Source of the DNA: Pseudeuparius sepicola
Taxonomy: Eukaryota; Arthropoda; Insecta; Coleoptera; Anthribidae
DNA length: 64,000 bases
Direction: 5' to 3'
Assembly: GCA_963920635.1 (NCBI GenBank)
Contig: OY987298.1
Span: 120,022,035-120,086,034 of the forward strand
The translations under genes were made by a program, and so were the position numbers. The stretch's first letter is position 1; every line of letters begins with the position of its first letter. The notes beneath the pieces were generated by a model, which was not told the DNA's origin, made no database searches, and was given only the letters and a program-made list of their open reading frames with translations. Shown in pieces: positions 1-10,829 of the stretch.

Positions 1-175
1 TTCCTAAATGGGATCGAAAGAAATTAAAAAAATATGTTATTTTTGGAAAATTTTCAACACGCTGTATATGGAGAACCAAGCTTTTTTGGGCTAATGTTTA
101 TTAAGCATATGTGCTTATTTTAGCGAGTTCCACCTTGTGTTTTCGGCTCTGCCTTTAGATGTGACTCACCCTGTA
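1..175. repeat. Truncated end of a CAGGGTG-class palindromic repeat
   Basis: The stretch ends in ACTCACCCTG followed by TATA, the terminal signature shared by more than twenty repeat ends in this window. Its other end lies outside the window. BEL/Pao coding sequence starts directly after it, so this element (or a rearrangement ending in it) cuts the BEL element on its 5' side. No coding capacity is seen. Confidence 0.55.
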
Positions 176-182
176 TAAATGT

Positions 183-1016
183 TCCTCGTTTCTCGAAAAA
201 TCTCCACTAGAACGTTTGAACTTTATTAAGCATAATAAATGGTGCGTAAATTGTTTGCACACTGCTCACCAAATTTCCGAGTGTGGTTTTTCTTTTAGCT
301 GTCGCACTTGTCATGAAAAACACCATTCTCTTTTACACATATCTAGCTCTCCCACTTCCCGTTTGTCATCTGATGCTGACACACCCTCTGTACTGTCACC
401 AAATCAAGTGACAACGTTAGCTAACGTTGCCAAAAATGTGAATTTCACTTCGCCCTGCATAATTCTCTCAACGGTTAATCTAGAAATTCAAGATTCCCGT
501 GGAAATTTCCACACAGTTCGTGCTATTCTAGATAATTGCAGCCAAATTAGCATTATGTCTCAAAAATTAATGCATCTCCTTGGTCTTCGTGGTTCAAAGG
601 TCAATCTCTCGTTAGCAGGAGTTGGCGACACTTTCTCTCAAACTTCAACATTGGTACCCTGTAAAATTCGCCCCATCAATGAGCCACATTTTACCTTAAC
701 AGTAGAGGCTGTTGTGTTGTCTAAAGTCTGCGCTGAAATGTCTAGTAGTTTTCCATACGGCACTACTTGGTCTCATATTCAAAATCTCAAATTAGCCGAT
801 CCCTTTTATAGTACCCCGGGGCCTATTCACCTTCTTTTGGGCGCTGACATTTACAGATATATTCTTAAACCAGGTGTTGTTCAAGGCTCTTCTCAAAATG
901 AGCCCACTGCCATAAATACAATTTTCGGGTGGATTTTATCTGGAAAAACTTCTCGTTACATTTTTTCATAGACTTCACCTAACACTTCTCCAGTAACCTC
1001 TCTGTGCATTTCGTTA
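183..1016 (+). pseudogene. BEL/Pao gag end and aspartic protease (broken)
   Basis: Reading in the frame of position 183, a leader typical of BEL gag (FLEKSPLERLNF) is followed by the zinc knuckle CVNCLHTAHQISEC and then CRTCHEKHHSLLH. About 100 residues later comes the protease active-site region AILDNCSQISIMS; the family norm is D-S/T-G, so the D-N-C reading is unusual and may be inactive. The segment ends with NTIFGWILSG, the conserved BEL linker ahead of RT. A TAG stop lies at 969-971, and the reading continues (TSPVTSLCISL) to the insertion point at 1016. No start codon is present because the 5' part is lost. Confidence 0.88.
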
Positions 1017-1018
1017 TA

Positions 1019-3438
1019 GACCGTCAGATAGTGACAGATTTAGGTGCCCCATTTTCGCATACTAGCCTCGAAGAGGGTTGAAAAGTACATTGATGCTGAG
1101 TAGAATGAAGTGAAATTTGCGAGTGGCGCCTGGGGATAACATATGGAAAATTCGATTTTCCTGAACAGAAATAAAAGGTGTCTGTTGCCCATATTTCCAC
1201 GCAAGCCATGTTCACTAAATTATTAATTAATAGAACCTGGCTTCGGAAAACCAAAGGCTTGAGTGTTGCAGGTGGCTAAAGGGTTGAAATAAGGGCGTAG
1301 TTTTGTAAGCAAAAATCGAAATTTTGACCGATTTTTCCACACAAGCCCGTCGAAAGTATGAAAACGTACAACGTCACTAACCCGAAAAACATATTGGCTT
1401 GAGTGGCGCGAATGGATAAGTACATTTTGAGGTCGGAAAATTTAACGGAATTTTATTTCGATTTTTCAGTTATTTTTCCATGCAAGCCTTTGAAACTATA
1501 GAAAGTTGTTGATGTGTTAGACATTATAATGAAATTGGCATGATTATCGGATGTGGACTGAACGAAGACTTGCGTCGGAAAGTTGCAGGAAAATTTATGA
1601 AAATTGCCATCATTTTCTCACGCAAGCCGTTTGACATATGCTTAGAAAAAGTGATTCTAAGACTATATGACAAAAGGCTTGCGTGTCGGACATGGTCATC
1701 ACATTAATAATTATATATAATTTAAAAAATCTAGAAATTTCCACCATTTTCTCATACAAGCCGTTTAGCATATGCTTAGAAAAAGTGATTATAAGACTAT
1801 TGTAACCAAAGGCTTGAGTGAAATTGAAAAAAAGTTGAAATTGGCAAAATGTGTCCCAAAACACCTGTTGACTCCAAAGTTCGAAAAATAAAATTATCGC
1901 CTACCTCATTTTAAATGTTACAGATGAATTGTACGTTCAAAACTAAGAAAAAAATGCCTAATAGCACAGAATAGCCACCGTACTATTCTGTGCTAATAGG
2001 CATTGACTAAAACATCACTGGTCATCATATTAATTATACATAATTTATTTAACAAAGAGCTTACAAAAAATCTAGAAATTTCCACCATTTTCCCGCACAA
2101 GCCTTTTGACATATTATTATAATTAGAAAAAGTGATTGCAAGACTATTGCAATAAAAGGCTTGACTGCCTGACATGGAGCATATTATTATATGTGCAAAG
2201 AAGAGCTGACAAAAATCTAGAAAAGTTATTATTTGCCTTCATATAAAAAATATATCTACAATTTATTTTAAAAATATTGATAATTAAAAGAGTTACTTTC
2301 TTGAATAATTTTACAAACTGGATTATATTAAAAAATGCGGTTTCAAATTTTACAGAATAACAATTTAAAGGGACAAAAAAATTCCCTATGAACAATATAC
2401 CAAAAATTGTTCGCTTTCAAAAAGCAACGGATTGAGCTCGACAAAATTTTGACACCCTATTTCAAGAAAAGCAGTGATGTTTTAGTCAATGCCTATTAGG
2501 CATTTTTTTCTTAGTTTTGAAAGTACAATTCATCTGTAACATTTAAATGAGGTAGGCGATAATTTTATTTTTCGAACTTTGGAGTCAACAGGTGCGTTTT
2601 GGGACACATTTTGCCAATTTCAACTTTTTTTCAATTTCACTCAAGCCTTTTGTTACAATAGTCTTATAATCACTTTTTCTAAGCATATGCTAAACGGCTT
2701 GTATGAGAAAATGGTGGAAATTTCTAGATTTTTTAAATTATATATAATTATTAATGTAATGACCATGTCCGACACGCAAGCCTTTTGTTATATAGTCTTA
2801 GAATCACTTTTTCTAAGCATATGTCAAACGGCTTGCGTGAGAAAATGGTGGCAATTTTCATAAATTTTCCTGCACCTTTCCTATGTTCTGAAAATATGAA
2901 GGCCACGCTCTACACTCAAGCCATAATTTTTTAAAATACTCTGAAATTCATAACTTTTTATTGCAATTAATTTCATTCATGGAAAAATAACTGAAAAATC
3001 GAAAAAAATTTCCGTTAAATTTTACGACCCCAAAATGTACTTAGCCATTCCCGCCACTCAAGCCAATATGTTTTTCGGGCTAGTGACGATGTACGTTTTC
3101 ATACTTTCGATGGGCTTGTTTGGAAAAATCGATCAAAATTTTGATTTTTCCTTACAAGACTATGCCCTTATTTCAACCCTTTAGCCACCTGCAACACTCA
3201 AGACTTTGGTTTTCCGAAGCCAGGTTCTATTAATTAATCATTTAGTGAAAATGGCTAGCGTGGAAATATGGGCAACAGACACCTCTTATTTCTGTTAAGG
3301 AAAATCGAATTTTCCATATGATATCCCCAGGGGCCACTAAATTTCCCTTCATTCTACTCAGCATCGATGTACTTTTCAACCCTCTTCGAGGCTAGTATGC
3401 GAAAATGGGGCACCTCAATCTGTCACTATCTGACGGTC
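1019..3438. mobile_element. 2.4-kb palindromic DNA transposon with TA target duplication
   Basis: The termini are inverted copies of GACCGTCAGATAGTGACAG, flanked by TA at 1017-1018 and 3439-3440. Left arm (1019 to about 1950) and right arm (about 2495 to 3438) are nearly identical over the outer 200 bp, so the insertion is young compared with the BEL host. The arms contain a series of hairpin-forming units bounded by CAAGCC and GGCTTG with a period near 140 bp. The central ~540 bp hold another such unit and a short perfect hairpin. No transposase is encoded. The TA duplication points to a Tc1/mariner-type mobiliser, but the end sequence differs from the CAGGGTG class. Confidence 0.85.
1956..2003. 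repeat. Short hairpin in the loop of the palindromic element
   Basis: ATGCCTAATAGCACAGAATAG and its reverse complement are separated by 8 bases. The right arm carries only the outer part of this sequence (near 2490), so the left copy looks like a local fold-back duplication. Confidence 0.7.
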
Positions 3439-3440
3439 TA

Positions 3441-4643
3441 TTAGCACCGTCCTTAGATACAATGATTAAAAGGTTCTGGGAGGTGGAGGAAGTTCCATCA
3501 CCTGTATGTTTGTCTGAGGATGATCTTCAGTGCGATAAGTTGTTTTCTGAGACAACAACTCGCACCTCAAGTGGTCGATATATGGTAGTCCTCCCTTTTA
3601 AAAATGGTAATCCAATTATGGCCGATTCAAAATCTGCTGCTTTACGACGTTTCTATGCCTTAGAAGAAAGGTTGTTAAGGGATGAAACACTAAGATCACA
3701 ATACACAGAATTTCTGAAGGACTACCTTGACAGTGGCCATATGTCTCTTGCAGCAACCCCTTCAGACCCGTCCAAGGCTTACTATATTCCGCACCACGCG
3801 GTTATCAATCCCAATAGTTCAACAACCAAACTGAGGGTGGTATTTGATGCATAGTCAAAATGCGCTGATGGGTTTTCTCTCAATGATCACCTCTATGCTG
3901 GACCTTCAGATATCCGCCAAATGTATCGGCAAATACTTGTCCATCCATCTCAGAGAGACTATCAAAGGATCGTATGGAGATTTTCTGTTGCTGATGACTT
4001 ACAGGAGTATATTTTAAACACTGTGACATATGGTGTTTCTTGCGCACCCTTCTTAGCATTACGAGCTATTATTCAGCTTGCGAGGGATGAGCAACAGAAT
4101 TTTTCCGCAGCCGCGGAAGTCCTTCAGAAAAACATCTTTGTTGATGACATTTGTGTCAGTTGCGGTTCTTTGGATGAGGCCCTCAAATTAAAATCGGAAC
4201 TCATTGCTTTACTAAATGCAGGTGGTTTTAGCCTTAGAAAATGGTCCTGTAATGTGGCCGATTTTACAAACACTATTCCTCTTGAACACCGACAGACTCA
4301 GAACATCCAGTTCGATGATGGTATTGCATATATAAAGGTTCTGGGGTTTATCTGGTCCTCCCAAGAAGATTTCTTTTCTTACAATGTATGTGCTCAAGAT
4401 ATTTCGTGCACTAAACGCAGCATCCTCTCCGAAATTGCCAAAATTTATGACCCTCTAGCCTTTTTAGCTCCTGTTATCTTCTTTGCAAAGTTTCTCATCC
4501 AGTATCTGTGGAGCCTTGGTTTGGGATGGGATGAATCCCCTCCTAAAGAGGTTGCTTATCGCTGGCAGCTCTTTAGAAACCAATTACCTTCTCTCAGTTC
4601 ACTTCACATTCCACGGTGTGTTGTTCCTGATCCTGTTGTGTGA
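3441..4643 (+). pseudogene. BEL/Pao reverse transcriptase (broken)
   Basis: The reading opens with SLDTMIKRFWEVEEVP, the usual BEL linker to RT, and runs through YIPHHAVINP and TTKLRVVFDA, where TAG at 3852-3854 replaces the serine normally found there. Same-frame reading continues (SKCADGFSLNDHLYAGP) but then jumps to DIRQMYRQILVHP: about 25 residues of the RT palm, including part of the first catalytic-aspartate region, are missing. The catalytic box reads IFVDDICV, so the FVDD motif is intact. The frame ends at 4643 inside the linker to RNase H (CVVPDPVV), a one-base frameshift. The junction with the upstream part is also one base out of frame. Confidence 0.9.
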
Positions 4644-5884
4644 ATTGCATGGATTCGCGGACAGTTCTGAAAAGGGTTACGGTGCCGTGATTTATTTAAG
4701 ATGCCAATCGCGATCTTGCGACATAAAGGTGTCTTGAGTTATGTGGATGTGTTCTTCTATCTAACTTGTCAAGTTTCGCTAGGCAGTCTCTTTCTGATAA
4801 GCGTCATATCCAGGAAGTTTTTTGTTACACTGACTCAACAGTTGTCTTATCTTGGATAAAGTCATCTCCACATCGTTGGAAAAGTTTCGTTAGCAATAGA
4901 GTGAGTCATATTCATTCTAAAGTTTCTCCAGAAAACTGGTATCATGTCAAATCACTGGAGAATCCCGCCGATTGTGCCAGTCGAGGAATGTTTCCAGAAG
5001 AGCTTACTCACCACACTCTCTGGTGGGCGGGGCCATCCTGGCTTTATCAGGATAAAAGCCTGTGGTCAATTTGTCACCAGTTAACGTCCACCTCCGAAGA
5101 AGCCATGGACGAAGGTCGGTATATATGTCTAGTTTCGTTGAGCAGTTCTCACTTATTAGCAGAACTTGTGGAAAGGCATTCAGTTCTTCCAAAGATTCAA
5201 CGTGTTCTGAGTTATGTTCTGCGGTTCATCTCAAATTGTAATTCTCGTGGTAACAGAAATTATGATGCTTTATCTAACCAAGACTATCACTCGGCTTTTA
5301 TGCTGCTGATAAAACACGTCCAAGCTACCTCTTTTGGTGACGTTATAACTGATATCCATGCTGGGAAACGTCTACCCAAGTCGTTGCGAAAGCTGAACCC
5401 CTTTGTGGATGGAAAGGGTATCCTTAGGGTAGGTGGTAGGCTTTCTCATTCTAAGCTTACTTACGATCAAAAATTCCCTATATTACTGCCTGGGAGGCAC
5501 AGATTAACCGATTTAATTATCCAGCACTTTCATAAGGTCCACCTTCATGTCGGGCTTCAAACTCTTCAATTCCTTTTATCTAGACAGTTCTGGATCTTGT
5601 CAGCACGGCGTGTTATACGCCACTGCATCTCAAAATGTCTGTCATGTTTCCGAACTCGTCCGAATTCTTTCCAACCCGTCATGGGCGATCTTCCAGCTAC
5701 CAGAGTTAACCAGGTCAAACCCTTTCAATGTGTAGGTGTCGATTTTGGTGGCCCTTTCTTGATAACCCTCAGTCGAACACGTGGTTCCAGAAAACAAAAG
5801 GCCTACATCTGTCTTTTTGTGTGTTTTAGTACTAAAGCTGTTCATATTGAATTAGCCTCTGACTTAACCGCCTGGCAGCCTTGA
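4644..5884 (+). pseudogene. BEL/Pao RNase H and integrase N-terminal half (broken)
   Basis: RNase H begins at ELHGFADSSEKGYGAVIYLR in one frame up to 4737. A deletion and frame change then lead to LELCGCVLLSNL from about 4734, followed by YTDSTVVLSWI and NPADCASRG, typical of the RNase H end. The integrase HHCC zinc motif follows (HFHKVHLHVG, then CISKCLSC), then the first catalytic aspartate in CVGVDFGGPF. The frame stops at 5882-5884 shortly after FVCFSTKAVHIE, where intact relatives continue without a break. Confidence 0.87.
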
Positions 5885-6552
5885 GGCGTTTTATTTCTCG
5901 TCGTGGAAGTTGCACCCAAATTTTCTCTGATTGTGGCACAAATTTTGTTGGTGCTTATAAGGAATTATGCCGTCTTATGAAGGGAGCAGCTCAGCTCGAA
6001 GGTGGACTGTGGAAGGCCGGCATTAAAAGTGTAAAATCCCACCTTGTTCGGGTGATAGGGAATCAAATACTTACTTATGAAGAATTGTACTCTGTCCTAA
6101 CTCAAATAGAGGCTGTCTTGAACTCTCGCCCATTATGCCCTCTCAGTTCTGACCCAACAGATCTTTCTGTCTTAACTCCGGGGCACTTTCTCGTCCTCTC
6201 TCCTCTTTCGGCCTTGCCAGATGAAAATCTGTCCCTCCTTCCTCTCAATCGCCTTAGTCGTTGGCAGCTTATTCAACGAATTGTACAGGATATATGGCAC
6301 AGATGGCATACCGAGTATCTCAATACCCTTCAACAACGCCCTAGTAAATGGACAAGAGACTGTAGTGATGCAAAATTGGGTCAGATGGTTATCGTAAAAA
6401 ATGACCAACTTCCACCACTACAGTGGCGTCTTGGCAAAATCGAGGCATTGCATCCAGGTGCTGATGGGATATATAGAGTTGCTACCATCAGGACTACTCA
6501 AGGCTTCATGAAAAGACCTCTGGTGAAGCTTTGCCCTTTACCAGAAAAATAA
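5881..6552 (+). pseudogene. BEL/Pao integrase C-terminal half and DUF5641-like domain
   Basis: The second catalytic aspartate is seen in FSDCGTNFVGAYKEL. About 30 residues normally lying between it and the GGLWE motif are absent, and the motif itself reads GGLWKAGIKS: the catalytic glutamate is replaced by lysine. The rest (EAVLNSRPL, LTPGHFLVL, LSRWQLIQRIVQDIWHRW, GQMVIVK, WRLGKI, IRTTQGFMKRPLVKLCPLP) matches the DUF5641-type tail of BEL/Pao polyproteins. The stop is TAA at 6550-6552, 35 bp before the LTR. Confidence 0.9.
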
Positions 6553-6575
6553 AAAAAAATGCCAGTGCATTTTTT

Positions 6576-6587
6576 GGTGGGCGGTAA
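6576..6587 (+). other. Polypurine tract of the BEL/Pao element
   Basis: GGTGGGCGGTAA lies immediately before the TGTTACG start of the LTR. This is the expected position and composition for the plus-strand primer of reverse transcription. Confidence 0.7.
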
Positions 6588-7147
6588 TGTTACGTAACCG
6601 TTCACCAGGTCATGTCTTGTTTCATTTTTTTTGTGTTTTTTTTTTTTCCTTTTTAATTATTAGGTTAAGATTTATTAAATTTAAGTTTCAAATGCAAATC
6701 CTGGGCTAGAAATCAAAACGTTAGCCTGCGCACTTTCCTTAATATTTTTACAGTCCACTCTTTACTGCAAAATTCGTTGATTTGCTTTCCCAGAAAAAAA
6801 AATCTATATACGCGGCCAACGCCGAACAAAAAAGGACGAATTCATTCCGAAGACGACCACGTTTGAGTTCGGGCGGGTGCCGCGATTGATAAAAATTCGA
6901 CTAATTCACGCAATCATGTGTCTTTAAAATTACGGAAAAGCGGAAAATATCATCCTTTTCCTGTCAACCTCCATCCCTCCTAGTCTCCTACCATTACACA
7001 TCAAAATAATAGTGCAAATAAAGCGACCAGACCGAGGTAAGCGTTATTAATTCCACTTCTCTCTTCTTTACCAAATTTATTGCCTCTCAAGTCCCACTCA
7101 TATGACAAAACAATCAGTTCAACCCTAAATACCGCGGATTCACAACA
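6588..7147 (+). repeat. 3' LTR of the BEL/Pao element
   Basis: It begins TGTTACGTAACCG, a typical BEL LTR start, and ends in CACAACA at 7147, giving about 560 bp. An AATAAA polyadenylation signal lies at 7017-7022. The boundary with PLE coding sequence at 7148 supports the end point. No partner LTR is in the window, so insertion age cannot be estimated here. Confidence 0.75.
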
Positions 7148-7660
7148 GTGATTCTAATGCCAATATTAATTATCTTATTAAACAATTAGATTTTCTTAAA
7201 AATAAAATAAGGCACAATTTTCCTCTAAACTTTTCTTGCAGATTCTTTCAGCAGCAGGATGCTTTATATGAAAAAAATTTTAATGACATAAAAAATAAAA
7301 ATATCGCTAAACTAAACAAACTTATGCAAACTAAAAATCTATCTTCCAAAAAAAATCCAATTAACACTAACTGGATTTGTAAGTATCATAACAGGGAAAA
7401 CTGTATATATGTTTTATAATTTTTGTATAGATGCGTTTAACAAATTTTAACAAATTTAAAAAAAAATAAAAATTATATGGATCTGTACTTAATATAAGAA
7501 AAGAAAATTGTATAAAAGAAAAAAAATCTAAATGTTTCGTTTCTCTTTTAGATATTTTAAATTGTTTTTAACTTGTAATATTGTAACCTGATGATGGCTA
7601 ACTAAGCTGAACCGTACGTAGTTACGAAGATGTATTGATAAAAATATATATACATTTGGT
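7148..7660 (+). pseudogene. Penelope-like element relic, internally deleted
   Basis: From 7151 the plus strand reads NANINYLIKQLDFLKNKIR, then RFFQQQDALYEKNFNDIKNK and LNKLMQTKN up to TNWI near 7378, matching the N-terminal region of arthropod PLE proteins. The reverse transcriptase and GIY-YIG parts are missing. The 3' end signature follows at 7588-7612: CTGATGA, a short stem, then GAAC. It therefore looks like a PLE with its middle deleted. The BEL LTR abuts it at 7148. Confidence 0.6.
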
Positions 7661-8108
7661 AGAAAAACCCCAGGAAAATCGTTATTTTATTTGAAAAAAA
7701 TATGCACACATATGAAATATGCACACAGGGATAGATGCGCACGGTGAAATAAGCCCACTGGAAATTATTTTATAAAGTATTAAATAAAGTTTTTTATTAT
7801 CTTTTGTACCATTACCATTATAAAGTTTACCTTAGTTTTGGAGTAAGACCCTTTTTCGATACTAAAATATTTTTTGTGAGCATTACGTTAAAATGTCATT
7901 AAGAAAAGTTGTTCAGCATCAAAAAATATGTCCTAGTATACAAAATAAAATATTTTCAAGCACTTTCAATTTGGATTTATCCGATAATAATTTCTGTACA
8001 TTAAAGATGCAAGCTGGGTGAAGCTCTGCATGTTTTTACTTAGCACATCTAAATCAGAAGGGACATTTCCTTGAGATTTATTGTGGAAATCGAAGGCACA
8101 GTATTTTA
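7661..8108. other. Unassigned AT-rich stretch
   Basis: No gene, TIR or repeat is recognised between the PLE relic and the next palindrome. Confidence 0.5.
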
Positions 8109-8616
8109 TACAGGGTGTTCCTTAATGACATGCTAATACTTAAGGGGGTTATTCTTGGGCCCATTTTAAGAAAAAAACTTCATATGAACGTATGTCGTAA
8201 ACGTCCTAACTTTTGAGATACAGGGCGATAAAGTTCATTTTTTTAAATTGAATTTTGGCTACATCTCCCGAAATAATCAAGCTGCTGAACTGAAATTTGG
8301 CACTGCTATGTTTTTGGGGATGGAGAATAATCTGATCTGATCTGAATTTCACCGTATCTCATAGAGGGCGCCACTTGCGCTGTTTTTTGATCACGCTTTT
8401 ACGCGTAACTTTTTTGAGGTTATCTTTTTGGTCCTCCAGGTCCATCATTTTAGTGCATCTTTTCATTCTACAAGAAAAAGGTACTCTTGTTTCATAACGA
8501 TTAAATCAACCGTTTGCGTTGAAATTACCAAAACGTGCCCCAAAACACCTGTTGATTCCAATATTCGAAACATAAAATTTTCACCTACTGCTTTCAAATG
8601 TTACAGATCAACTGTA

Positions 8617-8959
8617 CAGGGTGGGCCAAATTGGACACTTTTAAAGGGAAACTCCTATTTTTGACGGAGATAGACGAAAACTGATATCGGTGTCTGAGGC
8701 TCATTTTTTATGATAAACTTAATGGCTAAAACCGCAAATCGATATCTGTCTCCGTTCTTATGTTACAGGGCGTTTTTCAGAAATGTGCGTTTTCGAAAAG
8801 TGGCCGTAACTTTTTTTGGGTTGAAAATTTTGTGTTTCTGTAAAAACATTCTTAAAGCACTTTTCTACGTAGAATCCAATGCTGCTACTACATTTTTTTT
8901 CTAGTTAATGGTTTAAGAGTTACGGATAAAAAATATTATTTTTTAAATGGAACACCCTG
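8617..8959 (+). mobile_element. 343-bp CAGGGTG unit, left copy
   Basis: Bounded by CAGGGTGGGCC and GGAACACCCTG, with TA on both sides (8615-8616, 8960-8961). It is the inverted partner of 9832-10174 and has exactly the same length, so it looks like a complete small element rather than part of a longer arm. Confidence 0.75.
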
Positions 8960-9831
8960 TATATTTTTGCATTTTTTAATATAGCAAAAAATTACCATTC
9001 CAAAAATATATAACACTTAATGATTTACTTAAGTAGTTATCAATTACTAATAGCTTTTATGATTTCATTATGTATAATTGGAAGCACGCCCTTTCAACAA
9101 GTAGGCTTTGGACGGTGAGACAATAAAACAACCGTGGAAAAATGTTTACTGTTACCTACCTGTCAAATTTTCAGTTAGGCTGTTTAGGCTGGGTACAGAT
9201 TTTTCTATTTTGTGTAATTTATAAACTTTATAACATACCTACAATGAAATTTGAAAGGTATGGAAAATGGGATATGCTAGTCTCTTTTATACAATCCGGG
9301 GAAAATGCCTATCTCTGTTTAACTCGTACCTACCTTTTTGGCCTACTATTAATCAAATCTATTAACTATTACTCTAACACTATTAATCAAATTGTGTCGC
9401 AATCTTGCAAAATGTGCTTGAAAGGATGTGTTCTCTCTGGATACCGCTCGTAGTATAAATTGCTCGTTGCATCTGATTTTTCCCCGGATTGTATAAAACA
9501 GACTATCATATTCCATTTTTCATAACTTTCAAATTTCATTGTAGGTATGTTATAAAGTTTATAAATTACACAAAAATAGAAAAATCTTTACCCTGCCTAA
9601 ACAGCCTAACTGAAAATTTTACAGGTAGGTAACAGTAAACATTTTTCCACGGTTGTTTCATTGTCTCACCGTCCAAAGCCTACTTGTTGAAAGGGCGTGC
9701 TTCCAATTATACACATGAAATCATAAAAGCTATTAGTAATTGATAACTACTTGAGTAAATCATTAAGTGTTATATATTTTTGGAATGGTAATTTTTTGCT
9801 CTATTAAAAAATGCAAAAATACGAAAATATA

Positions 9832-10174
9832 CAGGGTGTTCCATTTAAAACATAATAGTGTTTATCCGTAACTCTTAAACCATTGACTATAAAAAAAATG
9901 TAGTAGCAGCATTGGATTCTACGTAAAAAAGTGCTTCAAGAATGTTTTTACAGAAAAACAAAATTTTCAACCCGAAAAAAGTTACGGCCACTTTTCGAAA
10001 ACGCACATTTTCGTAAAACGCCCTGTAACTCAAGAACGGTGACAGATATCGATTTGCGGTTTTCGCCATTAAGTTTATCATAAAAAATGAGCCTCAGACA
10101 CCAATATCTGTTTTCGTCTATCTCCGTCAAAAATAGGAGTTTACCTTTAAAAGTGTCCAATTTGGCCCACCCTG
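9832..10174 (-). mobile_element. 343-bp CAGGGTG unit, right copy
   Basis: Inverted copy of 8617-8959, bounded by CAGGGTGTTCC and GGCCCACCCTG with TA at 9830-9831 and 10175-10176. Its length is identical to the left copy. Confidence 0.75.
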
Positions 10175-10829
10175 TACATTCAAAATGATGAAAAAAATTC
10201 TAAATGGGCATTGGTCAAAACACCATTGGTTTTCTTGAAATAGAGTGTCCAAATTTTGTCAAATTCAATCCTTTCCATTTTGAAAGTGAAAAATTTTTGG
10301 TACATTGTTCTCAGTTTAAATGGTACAGTTGATCTGTAACACTTGAAGGTGGTAGGTGAAAATTTTATGTTTCGAATATTGAAGTCAACAGGTGTTTTGG
10401 AGAACGTTTTGGCAATTTCAAAGCAAACGGTTGATTTAATCGCTATGAAACAAGAGTACCTTTTTTTTGCAGAATGAGAAGATGCACTAAAATGATGGAC
10501 CTGCAGGACCAAAAAGATAACCTCAAAAAAGTTACGCGTAAAAGCGTGATCAAAAAACAGCGCAAGTGGCGCCCTCTGTGAGATACGGTGAAATTGATAT
10601 TTTCAGCTTATTCTCCATCCCCAAAAACATAGCAGTGCCAAATTTCAGTTCAGCAGCTTGATTATTTAGGGAGATGTAGCCAAAATTCAATTTAAAAAAA
10701 TGAACTTTAACGCCCTGTATCTCAAAAGTTAGGACGTTTACGACATTCGTTCATATGAAGTTTTTTTCTTAGAATGGGCCCAAGAATAACCCCCTTAAGT
10801 ATTAGCATGTCATTAAGGAACACCCTGTA

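Larger units (their letters stand above)
180..7147 (+). mobile_element. BEL/Pao LTR retrotransposon, 5'-truncated, defective
   Basis: In order on the plus strand: two zinc knuckles, an aspartic protease, reverse transcriptase, RNase H, integrase, a C-terminal DUF5641-like domain, a purine-rich tract and one LTR. This order, with protease ahead of RT and the paired C-x2-C-x4-H-x4-C and C-x2-C-x3-H-x4-H knuckles, is diagnostic of BEL/Pao. The 5' LTR and most of gag are missing at a junction with another repeat. A 2420-bp palindromic element is inserted in pol. The coding sequence has stops, frameshifts and internal deletions, so it cannot move by itself. PLE coding sequence abuts the LTR end, indicating insertion into an older PLE. 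Confidence 0.93.
8111..10827. mobile_element. 2.7-kb nested palindromic element (three levels)
   Basis: The outer ends are CAGGGTGTTCCTTAATGAC and its inverse, with TA at 8109-8110 and 10828-10829. The second level (8617-10174) starts CAGGGTGGGCCAAATTGG and is also flanked by TA. The third level is a central palindrome (8960-9831) with arms of about 345 bp around a ~170-bp loop (9307-9479). Only the right outer arm carries an extra ~150 bp (10177-10325), part of which resembles the loop region of the 1-3.4 kb element. No transposase is encoded; all open frames here are short and mirrored. Confidence 0.85.

Noticed and set aside
2144..2395. Open frames within the palindromic elements (e.g. 1610-1864, 2579-2863, 8428-8904, 9887-10512)
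   Set aside because: They occur as mirror copies in the two arms and show no transposase motif, so they are chance frames in repeated sequence.
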